From: Candidatus Deferrimicrobiaceae bacterium
GTDB taxonomy: Bacteria; Desulfobacterota; Deferrimicrobia; Deferrimicrobiales; Deferrimicrobiaceae
Direction of reading: 5' to 3'
DNA: 64,000 nucleotides
NCBI GenBank assembly: GCA_036504035.1
Contig: DASXVV010000014.1
Location: 368,471-432,470, forward strand
Both the position numbers and the translations under genes were made by a program. Below, one piece after another: positions 40,521-50,413 of the stretch (position 1 is the first letter of the stretch; each line of letters starts with the position of its first letter). Under the pieces are notes generated by a model, which searched no databases, was not told the origin of the DNA, and saw nothing but the letters and a program-made list of their open reading frames with translations.

Positions 40521-43112
40521 ATGCCGATGAAGCCGACCCGTTCGAACCTCGAGTTGCCCATCGATCCGATCCTCCCTTCGATCGTCGAGGCCGTCCGCTC
40601 CCGCGGCGTTGTCGTCCTGGAGGCGCCCCCGGGTGCAGGGAAGACGACTCGCGTTCCTCTGGCGTTGCTGGAAGCGGGGCTCGCCGGCGCCGGGGAACTG
40701 ATCGTCCTGGAACCGAGGCGGCTCGCGGCGCGGATGGCCGCGGTGCGGATCGCCTCTGAGCTCGGAGAGGCGGTTGGGGAGACCGTCGGCTACCAGGTCC
40801 GCTACGAGGATGTTTCCGGGCCGAAGACGCGTCTGAAGTTCGTCACGGAAGGAATCCTCGTCCGGCGACTGATTGCCGAGCCGTTTCTTCCCGGCGTCGG
40901 GGCGGTCGTTCTCGACGAGTTCCATGAGCGCCACCTGCACGCAGACCTCGCGTTGGCGCTGTTGCGACGGATTCGGGAGGACAGGCGCCCGGAGCTCCGG
41001 TTGGCGGTGATGTCGGCGACGCTGGACGCCGACCCGGTGGCCGCTTGGCTCGATGCCCCGGTCGTTCGGGCCGAGGGGCGCAGATACGAAGTTTCCGTGG
41101 AATACCTGGAGCCGTCCGAGACGGCCGATCCGGGAGTCCGGGACGAGGCGCGGGTTGCTCGCGCATTGCGGAAGCTGATCGCGGAGGGGAACGGCGGCAA
41201 CATCCTGGTGTTTCTGCCCGGGATGTCCGAGATTCGTCGCGCGATGGACGCCTGCGCGGACATCGCCGGAAAAGGCGGGTACGATCTCCTTCCGCTCCAC
41301 GGGAGCCTGTCTCCGGAAGCCCAGGACCGTGCGGTTCTTCCCGGCCTCCGCCCAAAGGCGATCTTCTCCACCAACGTTGCGGAAACGTCGGTCACGATCG
41401 AAGGCGTCACGGCGGTCATCGACAGCGGGCTTGCCCGCATCGCATCCCACTCCCCCTGGTCCGGCCTCCCCCGGCTCGAACTCCGCAAGATCTCGCGCGC
41501 CTCCGCCGCCCAGCGCGCCGGGCGCGCAGGGCGAACCGCGCCGGGGCGGGTCATCAGGCTCTACACCCGTTTCGATCACGACATGCGCCCGGCGAACGAT
41601 CTCCCGGAGATCGCCCGGGAGGACCTGGCCGAGACGGTGCTGGTGTCCGCGGCGCTGGGCGTTGCCGATCTGGCGTGGCTCGACCCGCCCCCGCGCGTCG
41701 CGTGGGAATCAGCCGTTTCCCTCCTGAAAACTTTGGGCGCGCTCGACCCCGTTGGTGAAATCACCCGACTCGGCCGGGAGATGATTCGTTTTCCGCTCCA
41801 CCCGCGCCTTTCGGCCCTCGTCGTCGAGGCGCACGCGAGGGGAGCGGGGCGGGAAGGGGCGCTTGCAGCCGCCCTCGTTGCCGAGATGGACATCAGGGAA
41901 AGAGGGACGAACGTGCGCAATGGCAGGCGAGCGGTCAACGGCAATTCAGACCTGATCGAGCGCGTGCACCTGTTCCGCGAGGCCGAGAGAAGCCGGTTTT
42001 TCCCGGAACGTCTCCGCTCCCTCGGGCTTTCTTCCGTCGCCGTTGCCCAAGTCGATCGTGCGCGGGGGCAGATTGCGGGACATTTGCGGGATGCTTTCGC
42101 CAAGCCCGAAGCTCTCGCGCCCGTAAACGCCGACGAGGTCTTGATGGTGGCGACGTTGGCCTCGTTTTCGGACCGGCTCGGAAGGCGCCGAAAGCCGGGC
42201 AGCGACGAGATCGTTCTCGCGGCCGGCGGAACCGCACGCTTGTCGCAGGAAAGCGTGGTCGGTGCGGCGCCGCTCCTGGTCGCGGTCGACGTCGAGGAAA
42301 GCCGGGGGGGCGCTACGATCCGCATGGCGTCCGCCGTGACCCCCGAGATGCTGCTCGACCGCTTTCCCGATCGCCTGAAATGGGAGGAGGCCTCGATCTG
42401 GAACGAGAGCGCCGGGCGCGTGGAGGGATGGGAGAAGCTGACCTTCGACGCCTTCGTCCTCGAATCGTCGCGACTCGGCCGGGTCGATCCGCAAAGGGCG
42501 TCGGAATTGCTCGCGGGGGCGGCCCGGGCGAAAGGGATCCGGGCCTTCGCCCCTGCCGGGGCGCTCGACCGGCTGTTGGCTCGGATGGCGTACGTCTCGA
42601 ACGCTTTTCCGGACTCGGGTCTTGTCCCCTTTTCGGAGGAGGCGCTCGACGGCGTGCTGAAGAAACTATGCGAAGGCAGGCGTAGTTTCGCGGAGCTGGA
42701 AGCGGGGAACCTGTTGCAGGCGGCGGCCTCGATGCTTGCGCCCGACCGGCGCGCCTTCCTCGATCGGATGGCGCCCGAGCGGATCGCCCTGCCCGGGGGA
42801 CGCATGGTCATGGTGCAATACGACCCGGACGGAAAGGCGCCGTACTTGGAATGCCGACTCCAGGATTTCTTCGGCGCGAATAGCGGGCCCGCGATCGGAG
42901 AAGGCCGTACGCCGCTCGTGCTGCACCTGCTTGCGCCCAATATGCGTGCAGTCCAGGTGACGTCCGACCTGGCCGGTTTCTGGGAGCGCCACTATCCGGC
43001 GATCCGGAAAGAGCTGATGCGCCGCTATCCGAAGCACGCCTGGCCGGACCGCCCCCGGGACGCCGCCCCTGCGCCCGCCGCCGGTCGTCATCGACAATCG
43101 AAGGGCAAATGA
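40521..43112 (+). CDS. hrpB: ATP-dependent helicase HrpB
   Basis: An 863-residue DExH-box protein. Walker A is LEAPPGAGKTTRVPLALLEAG at residues about 34-54, the DEFH box VVLDEFHERHLHADLALALL, motif III MSATLDADPVAAWL, then a second RecA lobe with FLPGMSEIRRAM, SVTIEGVTAVIDSG and AQRAGRAGRTAPGRVIRLY. The HA2-type region and the HrpB C-terminal domain (LECRLQDFFG, then FWERHYPAIRKELMRRYPKHAWPDRP) complete it. The bacterial HrpB role is not well defined; an RNA helicase is expected. A basic C-terminal tail ends the protein. Two ATGs (40521, 40527) could serve as start. Confidence 0.95.
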   Translation: MPMKPTRSNLELPIDPILPSIVEAVRSRGVVVLEAPPGAGKTTRVPLALLEAGLAGAGELIVLEPRRLAARMAAVRIASELGEAVGETVGYQVRYEDVSGPKTRLKFVTEGILVRRLIAEPFLPGVGAVVLDEFHERHLHADLALALLRRIREDRRPELRLAVMSATLDADPVAAWLDAPVVRAEGRRYEVSVEYLEPSETADPGVRDEARVARALRKLIAEGNGGNILVFLPGMSEIRRAMDACADIAGKGGYDLLPLHGSLSPEAQDRAVLPGLRPKAIFSTNVAETSVTIEGVTAVIDSGLARIASHSPWSGLPRLELRKISRASAAQRAGRAGRTAPGRVIRLYTRFDHDMRPANDLPEIAREDLAETVLVSAALGVADLAWLDPPPRVAWESAVSLLKTLGALDPVGEITRLGREMIRFPLHPRLSALVVEAHARGAGREGALAAALVAEMDIRERGTNVRNGRRAVNGNSDLIERVHLFREAERSRFFPERLRSLGLSSVAVAQVDRARGQIAGHLRDAFAKPEALAPVNADEVLMVATLASFSDRLGRRRKPGSDEIVLAAGGTARLSQESVVGAAPLLVAVDVEESRGGATIRMASAVTPEMLLDRFPDRLKWEEASIWNESAGRVEGWEKLTFDAFVLESSRLGRVDPQRASELLAGAARAKGIRAFAPAGALDRLLARMAYVSNAFPDSGLVPFSEEALDGVLKKLCEGRRSFAELEAGNLLQAAASMLAPDRRAFLDRMAPERIALPGGRMVMVQYDPDGKAPYLECRLQDFFGANSGPAIGEGRTPLVLHLLAPNMRAVQVTSDLAGFWERHYPAIRKELMRRYPKHAWPDRPRDAAPAPAAGRHRQSKGK

Positions 43113-43156
43113 AATAGAATCAACCGGTTAAGCTTTTCAAGCGACGGGGGGAAACG

Positions 43157-44368
43157 ATGCCGAGATCCATCTCGATCACGATCATGGTCCTGGCGGTTGC
43201 ACTGGCCGGCGGGTGCACGATGAGCAGCACGTACGAAAAGAAGGCGCTGGAAGCCGACGGGCTCGCCAAGGACGTGGGCGGGCTCAAGCAGAAGGTGCAG
43301 GAGCTGTCGCTCGAAAACGAGAACCTCAAGGTCCGAGTCGAGGCGCTCCGCCTGCAGGTGGGCAACACCGAGGTCGAGCGGAACAAGTTCGAGAAGGATC
43401 TCAAGTATGTGACCGGCGCCAAGGACAAGCTCACCGCCGATAACCAGGAGCTCGACAAGCAGCTGAAGTCGAAGGCGGATGCCGAGTCCCGATCGATGGG
43501 AGAGCTCAAGCAGAAGGTCGCCGAGCTCGAGGATGCCAACGGGAAACTGAAGGAAGAGATCGCGGGATTGAAAAAGACGGCCGAGGAAAAGGTCCGGTCG
43601 ATGGGCGAGTCGCAGGGGGCCTACGAGAAGCTCCGGGGCGAGAACGCGATGCTCCAGAAATCGATCGACGAGAAGGCGAAGCAGATCGCCGACGCTCAGG
43701 CCAAGGCCGACAAGATCATGCAGGAAGGCGGCAAGGGGCAGGAAGAGAAGTCCCGCCAGCTCGGCGAACTCAAGGCAACCTCCGAGAAGCTTCAGGCCGA
43801 GGTCGCCGAACTCAAGAAGACGATCGACGGGAAAGACCGGCAGATCGAGGAACTGCAGGCCGCGAACAAGAAGCTTTCGGTCGACGTTGCCGTCAAGGAA
43901 AAGGTCGAGGAGCTCAGCTCGACGTACAAGGCAATGATGGAGCAGATGAAGGGCGAGATCGCCAAAGGGCAGGTCACCATCACCGAGCTCAAGGGGAAGC
44001 TGACGCTCAACATGGCCGACTCCATCCTCTTCGATTCCGGGAAGGCTGAAGTCCGGTCCGGCGGCACCACGGTTCTCGCAAAGGTGGCTGCCGTGCTGGG
44101 CGGCGTCAAGGACAAGCAGATCCGCATCGCCGGCCACACCGACAACATCCAGATCACCGGGGCGCTCGCCAAGAAATTCCCCAGCAACTGGGAACTGTCG
44201 GCGCACCGGGCCATCAACGTGATGCGTTCGCTCGAGGATCGGGGGATCGGCGGCGTCCAGATGGCCGCAGTCGCGTATGCGGACACTCGGCCCGTCGCCT
44301 CGAACGACACGGCTGACGGCCGGGCCAAGAACCGGCGCATCGAGATCACGTTGGTACCGAAGGAATAG
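43157..44368 (+). CDS. Coiled-coil OmpA-family lipoprotein
   Basis: A 403-residue protein. The lipobox LAGGC at about residues 17-21 predicts a lipid-modified cysteine. Residues 25-275 are almost purely heptad-like (many A/E/K/L, with KKKAEELK-type repeats), giving a predicted coiled coil of about 35 nm. The C-terminal 120 residues are an OmpA/Pal peptidoglycan-binding domain (DSILFDSGKAEVRSGG, then GHTDNIQI, then WELSAHRAINVMR, then GRAKNRRIEITL). It would bridge the outer membrane to peptidoglycan through a long rod. GGGGGGAAACG precedes the start. Confidence 0.88.
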   Translation: MPRSISITIMVLAVALAGGCTMSSTYEKKALEADGLAKDVGGLKQKVQELSLENENLKVRVEALRLQVGNTEVERNKFEKDLKYVTGAKDKLTADNQELDKQLKSKADAESRSMGELKQKVAELEDANGKLKEEIAGLKKTAEEKVRSMGESQGAYEKLRGENAMLQKSIDEKAKQIADAQAKADKIMQEGGKGQEEKSRQLGELKATSEKLQAEVAELKKTIDGKDRQIEELQAANKKLSVDVAVKEKVEELSSTYKAMMEQMKGEIAKGQVTITELKGKLTLNMADSILFDSGKAEVRSGGTTVLAKVAAVLGGVKDKQIRIAGHTDNIQITGALAKKFPSNWELSAHRAINVMRSLEDRGIGGVQMAAVAYADTRPVASNDTADGRAKNRRIEITLVPKE

Positions 44369-44382
44369 CAAGGGTAGCCGGC

Positions 44383-47325
44383 GTGAACCTCCCCAAGGAT
44401 GCCTCGTCGACGGAGCCGTTCTTTTCCATGCTCCTCGACCTCGACGGGAGGGGCATCGACGTATCGATCCTGCGGGACGGCCGGCGCGTCGTCCATGCCT
44501 CGCTGGCTCCCGGGCCGCTCTCGTCGTTCCTGCCCGGGGCGGCAGAGCCCGTCTCTGAACCCCGCGAAAAACTCCGGAAGCATTTTCTTGCCCATGCCGA
44601 CGGCTATCCGGTCGCCGTCCGCTTTTCCCGCCGCATCCTCCCGATGCGATGGGTGGGATATTCGGTCCGAGGGACCCGGACCGAGGCCGATCTCGTCGAG
44701 GGAGGCCTGCTTGTCCTTCGGCACCGGGTGATCGTCGGCTCCGGAAGCCGTAAAGGACCTATCGTGCGGGACGGATTCTTTTTCGATCTGGTCCGGGGCG
44801 AGTTCGGTCTGCTTCCGCGGGACGGGGGATGGCGTGCCTGGCACCGGATGCGCCGTCACCTCCACGGAAAGGGCGTCCACCCGGTCGAGGAGGATGTCCC
44901 GGGCCGGAAGGCCGTCTTTCTGGCGGCCGATGTGGAACGTCAAGGGATCCCGGTCGGCGACGAATTCCCAGCCGAGGAGGGCGGCCTTCAGATCCGGATC
45001 AACGGCCGGCCGGTCGTGGCGGAACCCGTCGTCCCGTCGCCCGGCCTGTCGATCCATCCCTCCGGCAATCCCCGCACACCGTGGGTCATCCGGGGCGAGC
45101 TGAAGATCGGGAACCATTTATTCCCGATTTCAGAGGAGGCGATCCGCGTCTTCAGGCCCGAGTCGATCCCGTCCCTCATTCGGCGTTCAGGCGGCGAGCC
45201 CGGGTGGTACGACGCCATGCACGAAGCCATGCTCCCCGGCGCGGAGCCGTCGTCCGGGCGGGAGACTTATCGTGCTGCGTTCGACGCCATCGGGCACCTT
45301 CGGGAAAGCGTGGCGATGGTCCTTCCGCTCGAGGGGCGGTGGGTGTCGTTTTGCTCAGATCCGCTGAATCAGGCCCGCATGCTCGAAATCCCGTTTCGAC
45401 TGTTCGGGTTCCGCATCTTTCAGGGCGCGAGGGAGCCGGGCGAGCTCCGGGTCCCGGGAGCCGAGGTCAACGAAAGGCTGCACGCACTCCTTGCGGCAAC
45501 GACCGCCGGCGGATTCCCGCTCTCCTATGAAGACCGGGACGTCGCGTCCGCAAACGTCACGGTTTCCGTCGAAGCGGCGGGCGGCCAGTTCGACTGGTTC
45601 GAGGTCCGCCCAGAGATCTCGATCGACGGCGAGTCCCTCGACGAGGCGACCTGGGAGGAAGCGCTCCTGCGGGATGGATTCGTCATCCGGGGGGGGCAGC
45701 TCCTGGTTCTCGACCCATCTCAGCGGAACGTCCTGAAAACGGTCGCCGCATCGCTGCGGCGCGGGAAGCGGGGCGGGCGCGAGCGTTATGTCCGCATTCC
45801 CCGGCTGGCGATCCTCGATCTCCTGGAATTGCGGCGCCACGGTGTTCAAGTCGTCCTACCCGAGCGGGAACGAAAGATTCTCGACCGCTTGTCCCGTCTT
45901 GAAGCGGTTCCCAGGAAGGCCGTTCCCGAGAAGCTCCGCACCGACCTGCGCCTTTACCAGGCCGAAGGGTACGACTGGCTGTCCTTCCTTTACGAGAACC
46001 GCTTCGGAGCGTGCCTGGCCGACGACATGGGCCTCGGCAAGACGGTTCAGGCGATCGCATTCCTGGCTGCGATCAAGGAGGGCATCGTCACCTCCCGCGC
46101 CCCTGGCCTCGCTTCGCTTGTCGTCATGCCGCCGAGCCTGCTGTTCAACTGGGAAAGCGAGATCCAGCGATTCTATCCGGGGCTGAAGCTGGCGGTCTAC
46201 CGCGGGAAAGCGCGATCGCCGGAGTTCGGCGACGCGGATCTCGTGCTCACGACCTACGACATCGTCCGCCGCGACATCGACATCCTGTCGGTCATGCAGT
46301 TCGACGTGATCGTCTTCGACGAGGCGCAGGCGGTCAAGAACCTGTTCGCGAAATCGACCGGGGCCGCCCGCAGGCTGCGATGCGCATTTGCGATGGCGCT
46401 GACCGGCACGCCCGTCGAGAATCATCTCGGAGAATACTATTCGATCCTCGACCTCGTGGCTCCGGGCATCTTCGGGGATTATGAGGACGTCCGGCGCAAG
46501 ATCCGGAAGGATGATCCCGCCTTCCTCGAGGCCATCCGCAGCCGGAGCCGTCCCTTCGTCCTTCGGCGAGCGAAGGAGACGATCCTGCCCGATCTTCCGC
46601 CCAAGGTCGAAAGCGACATCTTCCTCGATCTGACCGACCGGCAGAAGGTCCTCTACCGGCGCGCCGCCGAATCGGCCCGCGAAGAGGTCGACCGGGCTTA
46701 CAGGACGAGAACCGAAGGGCGCGCACGGATCATCGCGCTTACGGCGATCCTCCGGTTGCGGCAGCTGTGCCTTTCGCCCGAGCTACTACTCCCGGCGAAG
46801 CGGGAAACTGCGCCCAAGATCGAATTCCTGCTGTCGAGGCTTGAGGAACTGCGCGAGGAAGGGCATTCGGTGCTCGTCTTTTCTCAGTTCACCACCTATC
46901 TCGATCTCGTCGAGCGGGCGATGCGCGAGCGCGGGATGTCCGCCCTGCGCCTCGACGGGGCGACGCCCGTGCCCGAGCGGAAGCGGCGGGTCGAGTCTTT
47001 CCAGGGGGGGGAAGAGCCGTCGGTGTTCCTGCTCAGCATGAAGGCGGGCGGGAAGGGGCTCAACCTGGTCAAGGCGTCCTACGTGCTCCTGCTCGACCCC
47101 TGGTGGAATCCGGCCGTCGAGCGACAGGCGGCCGACCGGGCGCACCGGATCGGGCAGGTCCGCAAGGTGACCGTCCTGCGGCTCCTGATGCGGCATACGG
47201 TCGAGGAGAAGATGGTGGCGCTGTCCTCGCGAAAGGCAGGGTTGTACAAGGCGCTCCTGGGCGAGCCGGGGGAATCGGGCGGGGCGCCGCTTTCCAGGGA
47301 AGATTTCGCCTACCTGCTCGGGTGA
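44383..47325 (+). CDS. SNF2/Swi2-family ATP-dependent helicase-like protein
   Basis: A 980-residue protein. The C-terminal half is a SNF2 motor: ACLADDMGLGKTVQAIAFLAA (Walker A, about residue 545), VVMPPSLLFNWESEI, DVIVFDEAQAVKN (DEAQ box), ALTGTPVENHLGEYYSILDL, LVFSQFTTYLDL, SMKAGGKGLNLVKASYVLLLD and AADRAHRIGQVRKVTV. The first 500 residues have no motif I recognise. Bacterial relatives are Rad54-like DNA translocases, often without known role. A GTG start lies 14 bases after the OmpA-protein stop, so the two may form an operon. Confidence 0.88.
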   Translation: MNLPKDASSTEPFFSMLLDLDGRGIDVSILRDGRRVVHASLAPGPLSSFLPGAAEPVSEPREKLRKHFLAHADGYPVAVRFSRRILPMRWVGYSVRGTRTEADLVEGGLLVLRHRVIVGSGSRKGPIVRDGFFFDLVRGEFGLLPRDGGWRAWHRMRRHLHGKGVHPVEEDVPGRKAVFLAADVERQGIPVGDEFPAEEGGLQIRINGRPVVAEPVVPSPGLSIHPSGNPRTPWVIRGELKIGNHLFPISEEAIRVFRPESIPSLIRRSGGEPGWYDAMHEAMLPGAEPSSGRETYRAAFDAIGHLRESVAMVLPLEGRWVSFCSDPLNQARMLEIPFRLFGFRIFQGAREPGELRVPGAEVNERLHALLAATTAGGFPLSYEDRDVASANVTVSVEAAGGQFDWFEVRPEISIDGESLDEATWEEALLRDGFVIRGGQLLVLDPSQRNVLKTVAASLRRGKRGGRERYVRIPRLAILDLLELRRHGVQVVLPERERKILDRLSRLEAVPRKAVPEKLRTDLRLYQAEGYDWLSFLYENRFGACLADDMGLGKTVQAIAFLAAIKEGIVTSRAPGLASLVVMPPSLLFNWESEIQRFYPGLKLAVYRGKARSPEFGDADLVLTTYDIVRRDIDILSVMQFDVIVFDEAQAVKNLFAKSTGAARRLRCAFAMALTGTPVENHLGEYYSILDLVAPGIFGDYEDVRRKIRKDDPAFLEAIRSRSRPFVLRRAKETILPDLPPKVESDIFLDLTDRQKVLYRRAAESAREEVDRAYRTRTEGRARIIALTAILRLRQLCLSPELLLPAKRETAPKIEFLLSRLEELREEGHSVLVFSQFTTYLDLVERAMRERGMSALRLDGATPVPERKRRVESFQGGEEPSVFLLSMKAGGKGLNLVKASYVLLLDPWWNPAVERQAADRAHRIGQVRKVTVLRLLMRHTVEEKMVALSSRKAGLYKALLGEPGESGGAPLSREDFAYLLG

Positions 47326-47338
47326 GCCCGTCGACAGT

Positions 47339-48535
47339 CTAGTCGAAGTCCGAGTAGATCGCTCCGAAGTCGAGGCCTGCGATCGAGAGCCCCTGATTCT
47401 GCTCCTTGATGTTGAATCGCGCCATCTGCAGGTCCTGGCTGACGCTGCCGTTCCGGATGCCGGCATAGGCCTCGAGAAATGCCGCCAGGTTGTCCGCACC
47501 CTTGACCAGCGCACCGTCCTTCGGGTTGAAGATGTCCTTGTTGTACCGCGCGCCGATCTCGCCGCTGTTCGTTTCGGTCAGTACACCGTCGACGGTCACG
47601 AAGGATTCGAACTCGCGCTCGGCGTACATCAGGAAGTCGGGCCGCCACCGGTCGGGAATCAGGCGGTACACCTCTTTTTCCAGCTGCTCCTTCTCGTACT
47701 CCTTGATCAGCTCGCTCAAACCCTCGACCGACCGCTTGACCGGAGAGATGATGTCGCGCGTCAACACCTCGGGGAGATCGTGGAACAGCCCGGTCAGGAA
47801 ATTGTTGACCCGGCGTCGCGGGCAGGCGCCGATCTCGAGAGAGAACAGGTAGGAGAGGATCGCGACGTAAAGCGAGTGCCCCAGGACCGACGTCTTGGGA
47901 ATCCGGTGCAGGTGCGCCCACCGGGTCTGGAAGCGGAGCTGGCCCGCCAGGTCGATGAAATTGCGGAATCGCCGTTCCTCGGCCAGCGCGATGATCCCCT
48001 TCAGGTCGGAATAGTGGCCGAGCTTGCGCTCGAGATCGTTCCGGATGTCGTCGATGTCGTAGCCGCCCGGGTTCGCCCGCTCGATGATTGCGAATTCCCA
48101 CTTGGTCGCACAGAAGTGGGCCGCATTCAGGATCCGCCTGGTGTGCGTATCGTCGTTGGCCCGGACGAAGTGCTCGCGGAACCGGCGGCAGAACGGCTTG
48201 CCGAGCGACGACAGGACCGGCTTGAGCTCCTCCTCGACCCATTCGTTGAGCTTCCGGTATTTCTTCCGGTCTTCCTTGATCTTGTAGAAGATAGGCGGCT
48301 TCAGATCGGTGATGACGATCCGTTGGAGCAGCTCGAAGATCCCGCCTTCGATCAGCTCGACCCAGTCGACCGGCTGTCCTCCTTCGTCCTCTTCGAACTT
48401 CGCCAGGAAATAGGCGATGATCATCTTGTGCGCCTGCTTGTCGAGCTCGATCAGCTCGACGGGGCGCAGCTTGTCGTTCCAGCGCTGCATGTAGGCGGCA
48501 TCGAAAAGCTTCAGCATAAGGGCCTTGCGGATCAT
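47339..48535 (-). CDS. HD-domain metal-dependent phosphohydrolase (YfbR-like)
   Basis: A 398-residue protein with an HD domain in the middle: H in VLGHSLYVAILSYLF, the HD pair in TGLFHDLPEVLTRDI, and a later D in KGADNLAAFLEAY. The N-terminal 140 residues contain basic and aromatic segments with no named domain. HD proteins of this sort act on nucleotides (YfbR is a 5'-deoxynucleotidase). The ATG at 48535 is chosen because AGAGGAGAAG lies eight bases upstream. It follows the HD-GYP gene by 20 bases, so both are probably co-transcribed. Confidence 0.82.
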   Translation of the reverse strand: MIRKALMLKLFDAAYMQRWNDKLRPVELIELDKQAHKMIIAYFLAKFEEDEGGQPVDWVELIEGGIFELLQRIVITDLKPPIFYKIKEDRKKYRKLNEWVEEELKPVLSSLGKPFCRRFREHFVRANDDTHTRRILNAAHFCATKWEFAIIERANPGGYDIDDIRNDLERKLGHYSDLKGIIALAEERRFRNFIDLAGQLRFQTRWAHLHRIPKTSVLGHSLYVAILSYLFSLEIGACPRRRVNNFLTGLFHDLPEVLTRDIISPVKRSVEGLSELIKEYEKEQLEKEVYRLIPDRWRPDFLMYAEREFESFVTVDGVLTETNSGEIGARYNKDIFNPKDGALVKGADNLAAFLEAYAGIRNGSVSQDLQMARFNIKEQNQGLSIAGLDFGAIYSDFD

Positions 48536-48555
48536 GATCGTCACTTCTCCTCTTG

Positions 48556-49857
48556 TCAGCCGACCTTGGCCAGGATCTGTTCGACGTCGATTCGCCACTG
48601 GTCCGGGTTCAGCGGCCGAACGATCGTCCGGGCGAACCGCTTCCCGTCCTCTTTTCGCAGAGTGAGGTCGGCGTTGACGGGGGATGGGTAGCGGCGATGT
48701 TCGTCCTTGTAGATCAGGAGCACGTTCGGTCGCAGGATCATTTCGTGATTGATCGACAGGACCACGCCGATCTCGGAGCTGTCGAGCTGCACGACGGTCC
48801 CGACCGGGTAGATGCCGAGGCACTGGATGAAACGCTCGACGAAGGGGAGGTTGAAATCGGTGCGCCCCCACTCGTAGAGCTTCTTGATCCCCTCGTATGC
48901 GGGGAGCGCCTTGCTGTAGCAGCGGTTCGAGGTGATCGCGTCATAGACGTCGATGATCGACGTCAGCTGGCTGAACATCCGGATCTCGTCACCCCGGAGA
49001 CCGAACGGGTAGCCGTTGCCGTGGAACCGTTCGTGATGCTGAAGCGCGATGGACTTGGCCTCTTCGGGGATGCCGTCGGTCCCGGACATGATCTCCGCGC
49101 TGTAGATCGGGTGCTTCTTCATCTCCGTGAACTCGCGTTCGGTCAGCCTGCCGGGCTTGTTGAGGATCGCGATGGGAACCTTCATCTTGCCGGTGTCGTG
49201 CAGCATCGCCCCGATGCCCAGGTTGCGAAGCTGCTCCGGATCGAGCCCGAGGTGGCGCCCGAGCGTGAGACAAAGGGCGCAGACGTTAACCGAATGGACG
49301 AAGGTGTATTCGTCGTATCCCTTGATCCGGGTCAGGCTGGTAAGGGCATCCCGGTTCCGGAAGATCGACGCGACCATGTTTTCGACAACCTTCGACACCT
49401 TGCCGCCTTCGATATTCTTCCCGATGCGGATGTCGTGCATCACGTCGTTGACGACGAAGCGGGCTTCCCTCTGGACGAGGCGCGCGACCTTGATCTCTTC
49501 CTCGAACGAGACCGGATCGTCGATCGAGACCGGCGCCCATGACGGGCGGGGCGAAGCGGTTGCGTCGGACGGTGGCGGGGCGTGGTCGGTCTGGAGCTCA
49601 AGTCCGGGCTGTTCGAAATCGGTTTCCGACTCCGGGAAATCGGGTTCGGGAACGGGCGCATCCAGGGGCTCGAAATCGAGGCCCAGGTCGGGGTTGATAT
49701 AAACCTCGTCGATGCTGTATTCGAGCAGCTTGTTGATCTGGGATGCCGATGTGATCTTCTTGCGGCTGGTCAGGAAGGGGTGTTCGAGCCACGGGCGGTC
49801 CATCCTCTCGACGACCATCCCGACCTTCAGGTTCCGTGTGTCGATCTTCTTCAGCAA
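48556..49857 (-). CDS. HD-GYP domain protein, probable cyclic-di-GMP phosphodiesterase
   Basis: A 433-residue protein. The N-terminal DUF3391-like domain (IDTRNLKVGMVVERMDRPW, then SRKKITSASQINKLLEYSIDEVYIN) is followed by an acidic and proline-rich linker and a full HD-GYP domain. Its metal residues are H in FVHSVNVCALCL, HDTGK, H in KHPIYS, HHERFHGNGYP (the GYP signature) and D in IIDVYDAITSNR. It should hydrolyse c-di-GMP, lowering it in favour of motility. A TTG start with GGGAGA seven bases upstream is the best fit. Confidence 0.9.
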   Translation of the reverse strand: MLKKIDTRNLKVGMVVERMDRPWLEHPFLTSRKKITSASQINKLLEYSIDEVYINPDLGLDFEPLDAPVPEPDFPESETDFEQPGLELQTDHAPPPSDATASPRPSWAPVSIDDPVSFEEEIKVARLVQREARFVVNDVMHDIRIGKNIEGGKVSKVVENMVASIFRNRDALTSLTRIKGYDEYTFVHSVNVCALCLTLGRHLGLDPEQLRNLGIGAMLHDTGKMKVPIAILNKPGRLTEREFTEMKKHPIYSAEIMSGTDGIPEEAKSIALQHHERFHGNGYPFGLRGDEIRMFSQLTSIIDVYDAITSNRCYSKALPAYEGIKKLYEWGRTDFNLPFVERFIQCLGIYPVGTVVQLDSSEIGVVLSINHEMILRPNVLLIYKDEHRRYPSPVNADLTLRKEDGKRFARTIVRPLNPDQWRIDVEQILAKVG

Positions 49858-49910
49858 TTCGCATCTCCCGAGTAAAGTATATTATCGGAAAATGCCGGGC
49901 AGGGGGCGCC

Positions 49911-50402
49911 ATGAAACTTTACATCGTCAGGCACGGGAGGTCGGTCGATGCGGCCTACGGCATTCCGGATGCGCTTCGCCACCTGACCGCGAAAGGGCGG
50001 GAGCGCTTCAGGGATACGGTCCAGGCCGCGCGGAGGGAGGGGATGTCTGTCGACGCGATCTTCTGCAGCCCCCTGGTGAGGGCCGTCCAGACCGCCGACC
50101 TGCTCGCGGAGGGGCTTCGTTTCGGCGGCGAGGTGGTCGCCGCCACCGAGCTGGCGACGGGATTGTTTCGGGAAGACCTTGCCGGATTTCTCGAGCAGCA
50201 GGGCTCCCCGTCCTCGGTCGCGCTTGTCGGGCACAATCCCTACCTGTCCCGCCTGGCGACGGAGCTAATGGGGTCCGAAGGAATTATTTCCATGAAAAAA
50301 GGGGCCATCGCCGCGTTCGAGCTTTCTTCCGATCTCGTGCGGAAAGGTGCAACGCTGCTCTGGATGTTGGCGGACGGGCGGAAGGAAAATCCGTTCGGCT
50401 GA
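49911..50402 (+). CDS. sixA: Phosphohistidine phosphatase SixA
   Basis: A 163-residue histidine-phosphatase. The catalytic RHG motif is in MKLYIVRHGRSVDA, and the second histidine is in VALVGHNPYLSRLA at about residue 105. Short size and the absence of a second domain match SixA rather than phosphoglycerate mutase. It dephosphorylates phosphohistidine in phosphorelay or PTS proteins. AGGGGGCGCC precedes the ATG. The gene is divergent from the HD-GYP gene. Confidence 0.88.
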   Translation: MKLYIVRHGRSVDAAYGIPDALRHLTAKGRERFRDTVQAARREGMSVDAIFCSPLVRAVQTADLLAEGLRFGGEVVAATELATGLFREDLAGFLEQQGSPSSVALVGHNPYLSRLATELMGSEGIISMKKGAIAAFELSSDLVRKGATLLWMLADGRKENPFG

Positions 50403-50413
50403 AAAATCGGTCG

